Counted from the first letter of the stretch, positions 36,600 through 47,579 are shown. The stretch is 64,000 nt of DNA from Kazachstania africana CBS 2517 (GCF_000304475.1 NC_018946.1:434001-498000), one strand, 5' to 3'. Translations and numbers: made by a program. The notes: generated from the sequence alone by a model not told the origin.

Positions 36600-39500
36600 A
36601 TGTCAAGTAAACAGATAGCAGGGCTAAGAGACAACTTCAGTCTCTTGGGTTCTAAAAACAAAATTTTAGTAGCTAACAGAGGTGAAATCCCTATTAGAAT
36701 TTTCAGATCAGCTCATGAATTGTCAATGAGAACTGTGGCTATCTATTCTCATGAAGATAGGCTATCAACTCATAGATTGAAGGCAGATGAAGCTTACGTC
36801 ATTGGTGAAAAGAATCAATTTACTCCGGTTGGTGCCTATTTAGCCATTGATGAAATTATCAATATTGCCAAGAAACATGACGTTGATTTCATTCATCCTG
36901 GTTATGGTTTCTTATCTGAAAATTCAGAATTTGCTGATAAGGTCAATAAAGCTGGCATCACCTGGATTGGCCCACCAGCAGAAATTATTGAATCCGTGGG
37001 TGATAAAGTTAGCGCAAGGCATTTAGCTGCAAGAGCTAATGTCCCAACCGTGCCTGGTACCCCCGGTCCGATCGAAACCGTTGAAGAAGCTGAGGAATTC
37101 GTTGCCGAGTACGGTTATCCCGTCATCATTAAGGCTGCTTTCGGTGGTGGTGGTAGAGGTATGAGAGTCGTTAGAGAAGGTGACGATTTGGCTGATGCCT
37201 TCCATAGAGCAACTTCTGAAGCTAAGACAGCCTTCGGTAATGGTACTTGTTTCGTCGAAAGATTCTTAGATAAACCAAAACACATTGAAGTCCAATTATT
37301 AGCTGACAATTATGGTAATGTGGTCCATCTTTTCGAAAGAGACTGTTCAGTTCAAAGAAGACATCAAAAAGTTGTAGAAGTCGCTCCAGCAAAGACATTA
37401 CCAATAGAAATAAGAAACTCAATCTTAACTGATGCTGTTAAATTAGCTAAAGAAGCCGGATATAAGAATGCAGGTACTGCAGAATTCTTAGTGGACAATC
37501 AAAATAGACACTACTTCATCGAAATTAATCCAAGAATTCAAGTTGAGCATACCATAACTGAAGAAATTACAGGTATCGATATCGTTTCTGCTCAAATTCA
37601 AATCGCTGCAGGTGCATCTTTGACAGATTTGGGATTGATGCAGGATAGAATCATTACAAGAGGTTTTGCCATACAATGTCGTATCACCACAGAAGATCCA
37701 TCCAAAAATTTCCAACCAGATACTGGTAGAATCGACGTTTACAGATCTGCTGGTGGTAATGGTGTCAGGCTAGATGGTGGTAATGCATATGCAGGTGCGA
37801 TTATATCCCCACATTACGATTCTATGTTGGTGAAATGTTCATGTTCTGGTTCAACATACGAAATTGTTCGTCGTAAAATGATTAGAGCATTGATTGAATT
37901 CAGAATTAGAGGTGTTAAAACGAACATTCCATTCTTGTTAACACTTTTAACGCATCCTACTTTTACTAAAGGTGACTACTGGACCACTTTTATTGATGAT
38001 ACTCCTCAATTGTTCCAAATGGTCGCTTCAAAAAACAGAGCTCAAAAATTATTACACTATTTGGCAGATCTCGCGGTAAATGGCTCCTCTATCAAGGGAC
38101 AAAGTGGTTTACCAAAATTAGCCAAGATTCCTGATGTTCCACGTTTACATGACGATCAGGGCGAAGTTATAGATGTTATCAACACACCAGCCCCAAGCGG
38201 ATGGAGAAAAGTTCTTTTGGATCATGGTCCAGAAGAGTTTGTGAAACAAGTTAGGAACTTCAACGGTACATTATTAATGGATACTACATGGAGAGATGCC
38301 CATCAATCTTTACTAGCCACAAGAGTGAGAACATACGATTTAGCTCAAATTGCTCCAACTACATCTTATGCTCTTTCCAATGCGTTTGCCTTAGAATGTT
38401 GGGGTGGTGCTACTTTTGATGTTGCTATGAGATTCTTACATGAAGATCCATGGGAAAGATTGAGAAAACTAAGGAAATTAGTACCAAATATCCCATTCCA
38501 AATGTTATTACGTGGTGCTAATGGTGTTGCTTATTCGTCACTTCCAGATAATGCGATTGATCATTTTGTAAAAGAAGCTAAAGAAAATGGTGTTGATATT
38601 TTCAGAGTTTTTGATGCTCTAAACGATTTAGAACAATTAAAGGTTGGTGTTGATGCTGTCAAGAAGGCCGGTGGTGTTGTTGAAGCTACTGTCTGTTATT
38701 CGGGTGATATGTTACAACCTGGTAAGAAATATAACCTAGATTATTACCTAGCAGTTGTTGATGAAATCGTTAAAATGGGTACACACATCTTAGGTATCAA
38801 AGACATGGCTGGCACAATGAAACCCGCTGCTGCCAAAATATTGATTGGTTCCTTAAGGGAGAAGTATCCAGATTTACCCATTCACGTCCATACTCATGAC
38901 TCTGCCGGTACTGCAGTTGCTTCCATGGCTGAATGTGCGATAGCGGGTGCGGATGTAGTTGATGTTGCCACTAACTCAATGTCTGGTCTAACCTCTCAGC
39001 CTTCTATCAATGCCCTTTTGGCTTCATTGGACGGACTTGTCGATACTGGTATAAATGAAAGATACGTTCGTGAATTAGACGCATATTGGGCTGAAATGAG
39101 ATTATTATACTCATGTTTTGGCACTGATTTGAAGGGCCCTGATCCAGAAGTTTATCAACATGAAATTCCAGGTGGTCAGTTAACTAACTTACTCTTCCAA
39201 GCTCAACAACTAGGCCTTGGTGAACAATGGATAGAAACCAAGAGAGCTTATACTGAAGCAAATCTTCTCTTAGGAGATATCGTTAAAGTCACACCTACAT
39301 CAAAGGTTGTTGGTGATTTGGCACAGTTCATGGTGACAAACAAGTTAACTTCAGAAGATGTTAAACGTCTTGCCTCTTCATTAGATTTCCCAGATTCCGT
39401 TATGGACTTCTTTGAAGGTTTAATGGGTCAACCATATGGTGGGTTCCCAGAGCCACTAAGATCAGATATACTGAAGAACAAAAGAAGAAAGTTAAATGGT

Positions 39501-40118
39501 CGTCCTGGTTTAGAGTTACAGCCATTTGATTTAGAAGAAATTAGAAACAACTTGACTGAAAGATTCGGCGATGTTGACGAATGTGATGTTGCATCGTATA
39601 ATATGTATCCAAAGGTCTATGAAGATTTTCAAAAGGTCAGAGAAGAATATGGTGACTTATCGGTTTTACCAACAAAAAACTTTTTAGCTCCACCTGTTGT
39701 TGATGAAGAAATTGAAGTTAGTATTGAACAAGGTAAAATTTTGATTATGAAACTACTGGCAATTGGTGATTTACATAAGGAAACAGGCATCAAAGAAGTT
39801 TACTTTGAATTGAATGGTGAATTAAGAAAGATCCGTGTCCACGACAGATCACAGAAGATTGCATCGGTCGCAAAGCCAAAGGCTGATACACATAATCCAT
39901 TACAAATTGGTGCACCTATGGCCGGTGTTGTTGTTGAAGTCAAAGTGCACAAGGGTTCATTAGTCAAGAAGGGAGAACCTATTGCTGTTTTAAGTGCAAT
40001 GAAGATGGAAATGGTTATTTCTTCACCATCAGATGGTCAAGTTAAAGAAGTCTTGACGAAAGAAAGTGAAAATGTGGAGGCCTCTGATTTATTAGTCGTC
40101 CTAGAGGAACCAATCTAA
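36600..40118 (+). CDS. PYC2: Pyruvate carboxylase
   Basis: A 1172-residue cytosolic biotin enzyme converting pyruvate and bicarbonate to oxaloacetate (anaplerosis, gluconeogenesis). Domains in order: biotin carboxylase (ILVANRGEIPIRI at 20-32; FGGGGRGMRVV; EINPRIQVEHT), carboxyltransferase (LLMDTTWRDAHQSLLATR at about 559), and the biotinyl domain with AMKM at the C-terminus, biotin on Lys1135. S. cerevisiae has two nearly identical genes, PYC1 and PYC2. Position between YBR220C and ATG12 (YBR217W) makes this the PYC2 (YBR218C) position. Codon use is strongly biased to preferred codons, consistent with high expression. Confidence 0.97.
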   Translation: MSSKQIAGLRDNFSLLGSKNKILVANRGEIPIRIFRSAHELSMRTVAIYSHEDRLSTHRLKADEAYVIGEKNQFTPVGAYLAIDEIINIAKKHDVDFIHPGYGFLSENSEFADKVNKAGITWIGPPAEIIESVGDKVSARHLAARANVPTVPGTPGPIETVEEAEEFVAEYGYPVIIKAAFGGGGRGMRVVREGDDLADAFHRATSEAKTAFGNGTCFVERFLDKPKHIEVQLLADNYGNVVHLFERDCSVQRRHQKVVEVAPAKTLPIEIRNSILTDAVKLAKEAGYKNAGTAEFLVDNQNRHYFIEINPRIQVEHTITEEITGIDIVSAQIQIAAGASLTDLGLMQDRIITRGFAIQCRITTEDPSKNFQPDTGRIDVYRSAGGNGVRLDGGNAYAGAIISPHYDSMLVKCSCSGSTYEIVRRKMIRALIEFRIRGVKTNIPFLLTLLTHPTFTKGDYWTTFIDDTPQLFQMVASKNRAQKLLHYLADLAVNGSSIKGQSGLPKLAKIPDVPRLHDDQGEVIDVINTPAPSGWRKVLLDHGPEEFVKQVRNFNGTLLMDTTWRDAHQSLLATRVRTYDLAQIAPTTSYALSNAFALECWGGATFDVAMRFLHEDPWERLRKLRKLVPNIPFQMLLRGANGVAYSSLPDNAIDHFVKEAKENGVDIFRVFDALNDLEQLKVGVDAVKKAGGVVEATVCYSGDMLQPGKKYNLDYYLAVVDEIVKMGTHILGIKDMAGTMKPAAAKILIGSLREKYPDLPIHVHTHDSAGTAVASMAECAIAGADVVDVATNSMSGLTSQPSINALLASLDGLVDTGINERYVRELDAYWAEMRLLYSCFGTDLKGPDPEVYQHEIPGGQLTNLLFQAQQLGLGEQWIETKRAYTEANLLLGDIVKVTPTSKVVGDLAQFMVTNKLTSEDVKRLASSLDFPDSVMDFFEGLMGQPYGGFPEPLRSDILKNKRRKLNGRPGLELQPFDLEEIRNNLTERFGDVDECDVASYNMYPKVYEDFQKVREEYGDLSVLPTKNFLAPPVVDEEIEVSIEQGKILIMKLLAIGDLHKETGIKEVYFELNGELRKIRVHDRSQKIASVAKPKADTHNPLQIGAPMAGVVVEVKVHKGSLVKKGEPIAVLSAMKMEMVISSPSDGQVKEVLTKESENVEASDLLVVLEEPI

Positions 40119-40253
40119 ACATTTGAATTAAAGAGCTTATCTTTATTACTATGATTGTATATATCTATATATATGGAAAGTATAATTCGAGAACGAATGT
40201 TAAAAAGAGAAGATGCATGGAAGATGAAATATGTATGTGACGAAAAGATATAA

Positions 40254-40841
40254 TTAACCGAAGGCTACTGACGCACAATAGTTAACGATCAATTCGTTGT
40301 TCACTTTAAATTGAGTCCAGAGGTCGCCAACAATCTGCTGGGGACTTGGAGCAAATGAGCTATTCACATAGCAATAAACATTTTCGACGTTCAACTTCTT
40401 TTTCAAGAACATGATAACCATGGAAAAGGATTGATTGTAAGAAATCTTACATATAGATGGTCTTAATGACGGAATAGAGCCAATAGGCTGAAATTTAATC
40501 TGAATCTTAGACACTTGTTCGACTCTTTTGTATTGAGACTGTGGAACTGCTTCTTTAGGAGTCACCTTCCGTATATATTGTGAACTTCGCATGTAAGGGC
40601 TGTGCTTATTATCGTCACTATCGTCTTCACTCACTAGTCCCAACTGTGACAATCTTCTATTAACGTCATGCAATCTATTTTGAAGTAAGAATGAGTGAGA
40701 TATTTCATTATCTGATAAAACGTTAAGGGTGGGTCTTGCTGGAATACCACCGATATTTCTTAAAGAGGCCTCACTGGATTGTACTGAACTGTCATTTTCC
40801 GTAGTGTCAGAGTCACTTTCACTCTGAATCATTCTACTCAT
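40254..40841 (-). CDS. ATG12: Atg12, ubiquitin-like autophagy conjugate
   Basis: A 195-residue protein (S. cerevisiae 186). The disordered acidic, Ser-rich N-terminal half is followed by a ubiquitin-like fold (KIQIKFQPIGSIPSLRPSICKISYNQSF onward) that ends in the required C-terminal glycine (CASVAFG). Atg7 and Atg10 attach this glycine to Atg5, and the conjugate with Atg16 acts as E3 for Atg8 lipidation. Divergent from YBP1, with 229 bp between. Convergent with PYC. Confidence 0.95.
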   Translation of the reverse strand: MSRMIQSESDSDTTENDSSVQSSEASLRNIGGIPARPTLNVLSDNEISHSFLLQNRLHDVNRRLSQLGLVSEDDSDDNKHSPYMRSSQYIRKVTPKEAVPQSQYKRVEQVSKIQIKFQPIGSIPSLRPSICKISYNQSFSMVIMFLKKKLNVENVYCYVNSSFAPSPQQIVGDLWTQFKVNNELIVNYCASVAFG

Positions 40842-41070
40842 CTCAACATCACTCTCTTGCCCTGACTATTCCGAGTTAATATATATTAAAGTGTGTTTTC
40901 TATCAGATGAAACGCTTATATATATTAATATATATGTCCAAGTATCTTGATATTACAAGTTCGTGCTTTCTAAAGTAATGCGATTTACCAGAAAAAGTGT
41001 TTTTAATGAATGCATTTATAATCTAATAGAAGACTAATAATAACGATTAGTATAAGACGAGTAGGCTAAT

Positions 41071-43008
41071 ATGCAGTTTTGTGAGGATTTGGTGGACGCT
41101 TTCAAGACACAGAAGGAGGATCCAGTCGAGTTATTGACTACGATTGGCATTCTGTCGGAGCAAGTAAATGAGAATTGTAGGAGACTTGAAAAACGTCAAT
41201 TCATCATTACGTTGCTGGAAGAGTTGGAGAGGAACCCTGTTGTGGTGGAAAAGATTGGTTGGGATCTATGTGGTGAGCTTATGACGTTCTTGGACCCCAG
41301 GAATATCAATGTAAGTCAACCGTTGCGTTCGAGTCCCATTATCCCTCATGTTATGAGATGCTTCAATGTTGTGGCATTGCATGGTAATCCAAAGCAAGTT
41401 CTTTTGACAGCATGTGAACTATTGAGTAACCTTACTTTTGAAGAAGAAGATAAAGCTGCAAGGGATGCTGAGAAAACGAAGACTGAGAAAGATCGTGAGG
41501 ATGATGCCATTGCCGATCCTAATGCTGATTTATCAGAACACGTTCTTGAGAGAGAACCAGCTGACTTTTTCATTGGTATCAAGATGCATATCCTCTTTGA
41601 GTTAATTTCAACTTCAATGAAGAGGCTCTCTACTTTGTATCCATCGAAGTATTTGGGTGTTGCAGTTTCGGCAATAGAAAGTTTCATTACCAATAATGGG
41701 TCATCCATTGATGATCCAAACGTGTTATTGCGTCGTGTCTATAACATTTGTAGAAGTTATGAGCCACCTGAACTTCCTGAAGACGCCCTAAAGAATAGTA
41801 AGCTTTCAAAGGAAGAGATAGAAAGACTTTCTGAAGACGAAACAATTTTGCAAAATAAATTACTCCGTAGGTTATGTACTTTTGCTGCAGGTGAATGTAC
41901 CAAGGATGTCAATGTTAGGGCGGAGCCTGAATATTTTGCTGCCATTACTAAGACAAACTCAATCGAAAATTCCAAATTTTACACTGACTTGATTGCTTTG
42001 CAGTCAAGATTATTCAATCTTTCTTTAGCATTTGATATTGATATAGAAAGTGAATTTACCAATTGTATTAAAGAATCTAAGAGAATTTATCACGCGTTAC
42101 CAAAGGAAAGTGAAGTTACAAATAAGGAAGCCAAACAAGTGATAGGACAAGCTGTCTTTAAACTATCATACACTTATCAAGTACAAAAATTAGCACATGA
42201 AATGGACGTTCAATTGGATCCTGCGGGAGTTTTAGCTTTAGCAACGTTCTATTACTCCGAATATAAGGAACCATTAATTAAGGAACTACCGATTGAAGAT
42301 TCGATATTCTTATACTTACGATTTGTCACACCATATTTCTTTGTTCCAAAGAACTTGAAAAATAAAACAGTTGAATCATCAGCTCGTTTTTGGCTGTGGG
42401 TAAGTCTCACCCAGAATTCCATTGATACACTAAGAAAACAGCTTTCTCAACTTCAATCATTCATAGTACACACCCTTTTGAAGACATTATTGTTGAGAAA
42501 CTGTAACGAAGGTAATGACAGACTAAGGATGATGACATTTACCTTGATTACACGTATTCTATGTCTCTTACCAGAGGAAAGTGCTTTCGAGTTTATTGTA
42601 GACACCTTGGAATCATTCCCATTTCCACACGGCAAATCATATATGCTTGTGATATTTAAGGATTTGATTTTGAATAAATGTCCATTTGATCATGCTGTGA
42701 ATGAACTAACCTCAAAATTATCTAATTTGACCATTTCAAACTCAAAGGAGAGTAGAAGCTTCATAAATCTTGATAATGAAAAGGTATTGCAAGTTCAGAA
42801 ATTGGCGATTACAGCTATTGAGAATGCCAATGCAACCACAGCAAAACAAACAGATATCAATTTAGTATCCAATTATCTAGGGTTTTTCTCTTCACTGTTA
42901 GAACATAACAAATTGAAAGTTAAGTCAATTGAAGATTTCAAATCGAAGTTGAAAAGTATAAAGTTAAGTGATGGAGATATGGAAAAATTGCAAAAATTAA
43001 GTAAATAA
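41071..43008 (+). CDS. YBP1: Ybp1-family protein (Yap1-binding)
   Basis: A 645-residue mostly helical protein of the Ybp1/Ybp2 (Kap119-like, glomulin-type) family. In S. cerevisiae Ybp1 helps Gpx3-dependent oxidation of Yap1 in the peroxide response, while its duplicate Ybp2 supports the kinetochore. Position between ATG12 (YBR217W) and HPC2 (YBR215W) assigns it to YBP1 (YBR216C). Length matches (S. cerevisiae 674). No catalytic motif is expected. Confidence 0.92.
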   Translation: MQFCEDLVDAFKTQKEDPVELLTTIGILSEQVNENCRRLEKRQFIITLLEELERNPVVVEKIGWDLCGELMTFLDPRNINVSQPLRSSPIIPHVMRCFNVVALHGNPKQVLLTACELLSNLTFEEEDKAARDAEKTKTEKDREDDAIADPNADLSEHVLEREPADFFIGIKMHILFELISTSMKRLSTLYPSKYLGVAVSAIESFITNNGSSIDDPNVLLRRVYNICRSYEPPELPEDALKNSKLSKEEIERLSEDETILQNKLLRRLCTFAAGECTKDVNVRAEPEYFAAITKTNSIENSKFYTDLIALQSRLFNLSLAFDIDIESEFTNCIKESKRIYHALPKESEVTNKEAKQVIGQAVFKLSYTYQVQKLAHEMDVQLDPAGVLALATFYYSEYKEPLIKELPIEDSIFLYLRFVTPYFFVPKNLKNKTVESSARFWLWVSLTQNSIDTLRKQLSQLQSFIVHTLLKTLLLRNCNEGNDRLRMMTFTLITRILCLLPEESAFEFIVDTLESFPFPHGKSYMLVIFKDLILNKCPFDHAVNELTSKLSNLTISNSKESRSFINLDNEKVLQVQKLAITAIENANATTAKQTDINLVSNYLGFFSSLLEHNKLKVKSIEDFKSKLKSIKLSDGDMEKLQKLSK

Positions 43009-43074
43009 ATAAACTTAATTAGGCTATGAATAAATACAGTACTAATTTCTATATATTTGGAAGGGAATTCTATT

Positions 43075-44798
43075 TTATTTTCTAATACCACCCTTTTTCA
43101 TAGTACCATTGGCACGTTCAAAGCTAGCGTATGTACCCTTCTCGATTAAAGGACCAAAATATACAAAGAATCCATCTTTTGTAGACGCTCTTTGTTCCTC
43201 CCATAACAATTCTGAATCATCAATAAATGGATCTTCAAAATCGTACTTACCAATCAAGCTTTTACCTTTCATTGGGTGTGATTTTTTCTTTGGTATTTTG
43301 TTTTCCTCCGCATCTAGATCAACCTCCTCATCATTGTCTTCATCTAGTTCATCATCTTCATCAGTAGATTCTATATTATCATTGTCATTGTCGTTTGTCG
43401 TTTCATCAATCAATTTCTTACGCTTTTGTTTCTTTGATTTCTCATCATTTTCTTTATTTTCAGTCAATATTTTAAAAAGATTAAATGTAACAGTACCATT
43501 CTCATCAAGATAATCATTTGAAGTTGTTGAATAGAGTGGAATATTAATTACTGATATTTTGGAATTCGAGTCGCTAGATTTTTTAAGTACCGTAGGTTCT
43601 TCTATGCTTGGTGGTGCTATTAAAGCAATTTTTTTCTTTTCTTGCTCTTGTTTTAAAAGATTCTGTTCAGCGTTAGGTTGTTCGGATTTCTTCTTATTTG
43701 AGTTTACATTAGATTTTTTCTTAGGTTCTGTCGAGTTGGATAATGATGATGATGACGTTGTCACTACGCCTGTAGATTTTGATTTTTTGGCTTTTGCCGC
43801 AGGTGTTATAGAAGAGGGTCCCTTTTTATTACTTGATAAGTTACTTTGTGTTTTTTTCAACGTTGGTTCAGTTTTCAATAGAGGAGTCTCTGTCTTAAGC
43901 GTAACGTTTGTATTGGCTGCAGTGGTTGATACGGAGTCTATTGTTTTGGTTGAACTTGTTGAAGGAATGTTATCAGTATTTGGAGAAGTGAGTAAAGATG
44001 CTATCTTCACTTGCTTCATTTTAGCCTCTGGTTCCACCACTGTAGAATTATCCGCTGGAATAGTGTCAACCTTCTTTGACTTCGGAAGCAAAGTCTTTTG
44101 TTTTGTATTAGAAGCTGTTGTATCTTTATCTTTTGGCTTCGCTCTGGCTCTTGGTTTGGGTTTAGTAGTACGTTTAACTGCCGCTGTGGCGGGGGTAGAA
44201 CTCGTAGATGTTTGTGATGTAGTCTTTTTTGAGTTTTCTGTTGTTGTCTTGGAAGTATTTGTAGAGTTGGCAGTTGCTGCAGAAGTTGGAGACGGAGATG
44301 AGCCCTTAACGTGGTTTCTATTCATGGCTAGTTCTTCTGCGATGTTGGGTATACGTTTTGAAGCAGATGATGAGGAAGAACTTGAAGGTGAAGAGCGAGA
44401 CATCGTGTTTTTGTTGGAATTTAAAAGAGGGGATAGCATGCCTGAAATCCCTTTCTTTGGTCTCTTGGCACCATTAGAATCATCTTCTTGTTCTTTTTCC
44501 TCCATAGTTCTTTTCATATCATTGATTGCGCCCTCCCCCACTGTAGATGTATCAGCTGAAACCACTGAAGGAGATAAAGTGGTGTCAACAGTGGGACTCA
44601 TCTTTTGTAATGAGCCAGCTATATTCACTGGCTTTTCCTTTGTTGTATGATTATCGGTACCGTCAATATCATCAATAACAATCACTATAAATGAAAAGAT
44701 GAAAATGCAAAAAAAATGTTAATAAAAAGATGGAGGGTTCGTTTTTGAGACAAATAATGTTAGTACATACCTTCTTGGTCGGTTGGAGTGTCACACAT
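43075..44798 (-). CDS. HPC2: Hpc2, HIR complex subunit (spliced)
   Basis: Exon 1 is 44798-44771 (28 nt, starting ATGTGTGACACTCC), exon 2 is 44684-43075; together 545 residues. The uninterrupted frame has no ATG near its start, but a GTATGT donor, a TATTAAC branch-like site and a TATAG acceptor join the two exons in frame; S. cerevisiae HPC2 is also spliced. Hpc2 belongs to the HIR histone H3-H4 chaperone that represses histone genes. Most of the protein is Ser/Thr/Lys-rich and disordered with an acidic tract; the C-terminus has the ubinuclein/Hpc2 conserved block (DPFIDDSELLWEEQ, GFFVYFGPL). Confidence 0.93.
44685..44770 (-). other. HPC2 intron
   Basis: 86 nt with GTATGT donor, TATTAAC branch candidate and TATAG acceptor. 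Its removal yields the reading ...DQE-VIVIDDIDG. Confidence 0.88.
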
Positions 44799-45084
44799 TG
44801 TAATTTCAGATGCTGTATTTTTTTATCTGATGTTAGTAAACTTCTTCAATCATGCGTTTTGGATCTATGTATCTCTTTTTTTTTTTCAGTGTCCCGTCAA
44901 CTATCTGATAGTTCCAAATATTGATATTGAATAGTGAAACAGCTGGTAAAGTTAAGAAAGAATGTGAAGAGGCGCCTAAACAGGATCGCAAAGTGTGCTG
45001 ATAAACTTTAATTATAATATAAACTGCTGCTGCAGTTGAAAGGAAATAACAAAAGAGGGTTATTTATATATTCCAAAAAAAATC

Positions 45085-45155
45085 TCCGCGACGGGGAATT
45101 GAACCCCGATCTGGCACGCGACAAGCGCCCATTCTCACCATTAAACTATCGCGGA
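45085..45155 (-). tRNA. tRNA-Asp (GUC)
   Basis: A 71-nt tRNA with anticodon GTC in GCGCTTGTCGCGTG, T arm GGGTTCAATTCCCC and discriminator G. An eight-T terminator follows on the minus strand at 45076-45083. It lies 19 bp downstream of tRNA-Arg, probably on the same transcript. Confidence 0.95.
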
Positions 45156-45174
45156 TTTTTAAGAAGAAAGAGAG

Positions 45175-45246
45175 CACTCACGCTGGGGGTCGAACCCAGA
45201 ATCTTCTGATTAGAAGTCAGACGCGTTGCCATTACGCCACGCGAGC
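45175..45246 (-). tRNA. tRNA-Arg (UCU)
   Basis: A 72-nt tRNA with anticodon TCT in CTGACTTCTAATCAG and T arm GGGTTCGACCCCC; no intron. No T run separates it from tRNA-Asp, so the pair should be transcribed as a dimeric precursor, as known for the equivalent yeast Arg-Asp pairs. Confidence 0.95.
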
Positions 45247-46208
45247 TCAATTTCTGATTTTTTTGGTTAGTTTAAGTAGGCTTGATTATGTAAATATTTT
45301 TTAGCCGCATTATCACGTGAGCTTAGCTTGATGATATGGCCAACAGCATCCTGCTAGAACTGAGATGATAGTAAATTTTCAATGTTCTGGTAATTAGAGT
45401 GACAGATTTAGAATGTTTGAAAATAATTTTATCACATAATATTAAAAATGGGAACCTAGAACATGTTAGTTATTACAAGTCAAAAGGTGTTGGAGAGAGT
45501 ATATATAGTCAGATGAAGACTAGAGTTCGATGAAACCCGGTCTCATTGTACATTGTTTATGTTATGATTTATTTTACATATAACCAGTGCATTATTCGGT
45601 ATAACCACTGATTATCAAGAATTAATTTACTGAATTGACTGATCCATAACAACGTAGACAATAACAACGGGATTGATTTACATGAGACAAAGCCTAGTCT
45701 TCCTTTACGTCACTTACTAGTCTTATAAATACAAAGGCGTCATATTGAGTGGAAGATGAGTTCGGATTACCAAATTCTCGATAAACAGCTAAACATTATT
45801 TTTTTATATTTAGTTGTCATATGTAACATCCGGATGACAGGCTACTTAATAATCAAACATGATAGTAAAAATGTAAACTAATAATTTGATGACTAGACAG
45901 AAGGCAGATGTCGAACCATTCACGATAACCTGATACATAAACAGCTCTTGTTGTCATAAGTACTAACAACTAATATCTGCTCTCATACATAAAATGCAAA
46001 GAGATACAATATAGGAAATAAAATATTATTTTACGAGGAAAGTCTTATAATGTTTGTTCAATCAAATGTTGATCATCAAAGTTGTAAAATTGTACCGGGA
46101 CAAAAATTACATATTTATATAGAGGCAATAATGCTGCACGTAAGAAGTGGTGCATCAAATAGTAAAGTCCAAAAAAAAGTATCTGTTTTTCTTCAACTTA
46201 TCCCAATC
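45247..46208. other. About 1 kb AT-rich gene-free region beside the tRNA pair
   Basis: No coding frame is credible. The stretch lies upstream of the tRNA-Arg gene, where old LTRs accumulate, and has scattered TGTTG/CAACA-like motifs that could be LTR debris, but I cannot define an element. A TCACGTGA palindrome (Cbf1-type) is at 45313-45320. Confidence 0.5.
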
Positions 46209-47579
46209 TTAATGGCTCATACTTCCCCTTTGTTTTCTTGCACTTTGTGGATCCGTATCCATACTTTCATTATGATTATCGTGATTATTTTTTCTTGAAA
46301 AAAGGTTGATTATATCAGATAATGAAACGACACCAATTAATTTACCAGTTCTATACTCTTTTTCGAAAAGGTTGGGAGTAGTTGGTATACTTAACTTTTT
46401 ATCATCGATTGCGGTCATTAGTGGTGATGGAGAATGTGAATGAGATGGTGTGTGAATAGAAGAAGAAGTTGAAGTTGCGGTTGGGATAGTATTAGTTGAA
46501 GATGATTCTGGTGGTTGCACAATCCACAATCTATGAGATCTTGTTGCTACTAATTTTGCTATCGTTCTTGCCAGTGAAGATGTTGGATAAACGTGGAAAA
46601 TTGGGAATGAATCTTTACCAGTTTCTAAACCTCTCGAATTTAATACAACTGAGATGAAATGCCTACAATTTTTATGTAATAAAGGATACTGAGAAGTTCT
46701 TGTTACATGTTTGACGTCTGTTACTGAAATATTACCAATCAAATTGTATTGATTATCAACCACAGCAATTGAAGAAATACCTTCAACAAACATTTTATGT
46801 AAAGCCATTATCAATGGTTCATCACCATTAATGGAGATAACACGAGATTGTCTTGAAGTTGGTTTTGAAGAAGAATTTAATACACCAATTTTAAGATCTT
46901 TTAATGACATATTAAAAAGTGGTTCTAGATCACTAAAAATTCTTGCATTATCCCAAATATATTTGATCAGGCGACGTTGAGTCAGTATACCTTCAACTTT
47001 CGTCATTTTTTCATCTGTAACTGCCACTCTATGAACCCCGGAACCTAATATACTCATAACCGTCGATAAGTTATCTGTTTCGGGTAATTTATAAAAGGGA
47101 GTTTTTGGAGTCAATTTAACAATTTCACCAACTGGAACGGGTTTACCGTTTTGACAATCTTTAGTGACTTTTTCATTATTGACCGTTATTTTATTTAATA
47201 CCAGTAATAAATATGCGTTTAAGTCATTAAAATCAAAAGTGACACAATTCATATCATTTGGCTCATTTTCCACAGGAACAGATCTTAAACGATTTTTCAT
47301 TAGAGTATTAAAAGCTTCTTCAACGGAGACTGAGCTATTGACGAATACCAATTTGTTTGATTCGATAATTTGAGACAACTTTATATGTTGCCATTGGGAT
47401 TCGTGCACAATATTAATTCTTTCAGACGGTGTTGTATCCATGGGAACTGAAGACAATTTAGTATCATCACCATGCGTTTCAGAATGCATATTGGGTGATG
47501 ATAACATTTCTACGACGGAAGTATGTCTTGAAGAGGTGCTACTATTGCTTGACGCAAAGTTATTATTATTATGAGCCAT
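46209..47579 (-). CDS. SDS24: Sds23/Sds24-family CBS-domain protein
   Basis: A 456-residue protein with four CBS-type repeats (for example TPFYKLPETDNLSTVMSILGSGVHRVAVTDE and DEPLIMALHKMFVEGISSIAVVD). The N-terminus is Ser/Asn-rich and the C-terminus is disordered. In yeasts Sds23/24 inhibit PP2A-type phosphatases and affect cell separation and nutrient responses. Position next to MET8 (YBR213W) makes it SDS24 (YBR214W); S. cerevisiae Sds24 is 527 aa. A Reb1 site lies about 200 bp upstream. Confidence 0.93.
   Translation of the reverse strand: MAHNNNNFASSNSSTSSRHTSVVEMLSSPNMHSETHGDDTKLSSVPMDTTPSERINIVHESQWQHIKLSQIIESNKLVFVNSSVSVEEAFNTLMKNRLRSVPVENEPNDMNCVTFDFNDLNAYLLLVLNKITVNNEKVTKDCQNGKPVPVGEIVKLTPKTPFYKLPETDNLSTVMSILGSGVHRVAVTDEKMTKVEGILTQRRLIKYIWDNARIFSDLEPLFNMSLKDLKIGVLNSSSKPTSRQSRVISINGDEPLIMALHKMFVEGISSIAVVDNQYNLIGNISVTDVKHVTRTSQYPLLHKNCRHFISVVLNSRGLETGKDSFPIFHVYPTSSLARTIAKLVATRSHRLWIVQPPESSSTNTIPTATSTSSSIHTPSHSHSPSPLMTAIDDKKLSIPTTPNLFEKEYRTGKLIGVVSLSDIINLFSRKNNHDNHNESMDTDPQSARKQRGSMSH

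Noticed and set aside
43109..44650. Long plus-strand frames opposite HPC2 (134 and 363 codons)
   Set aside because: They are antisense to low-complexity Ser/Thr/Lys codons of HPC2, which open the opposite strand.
46050..46298. 82-codon frame at the 3' end of SDS24
   Set aside because: It overlaps the SDS24 coding end on the other strand and lacks recognisable features.
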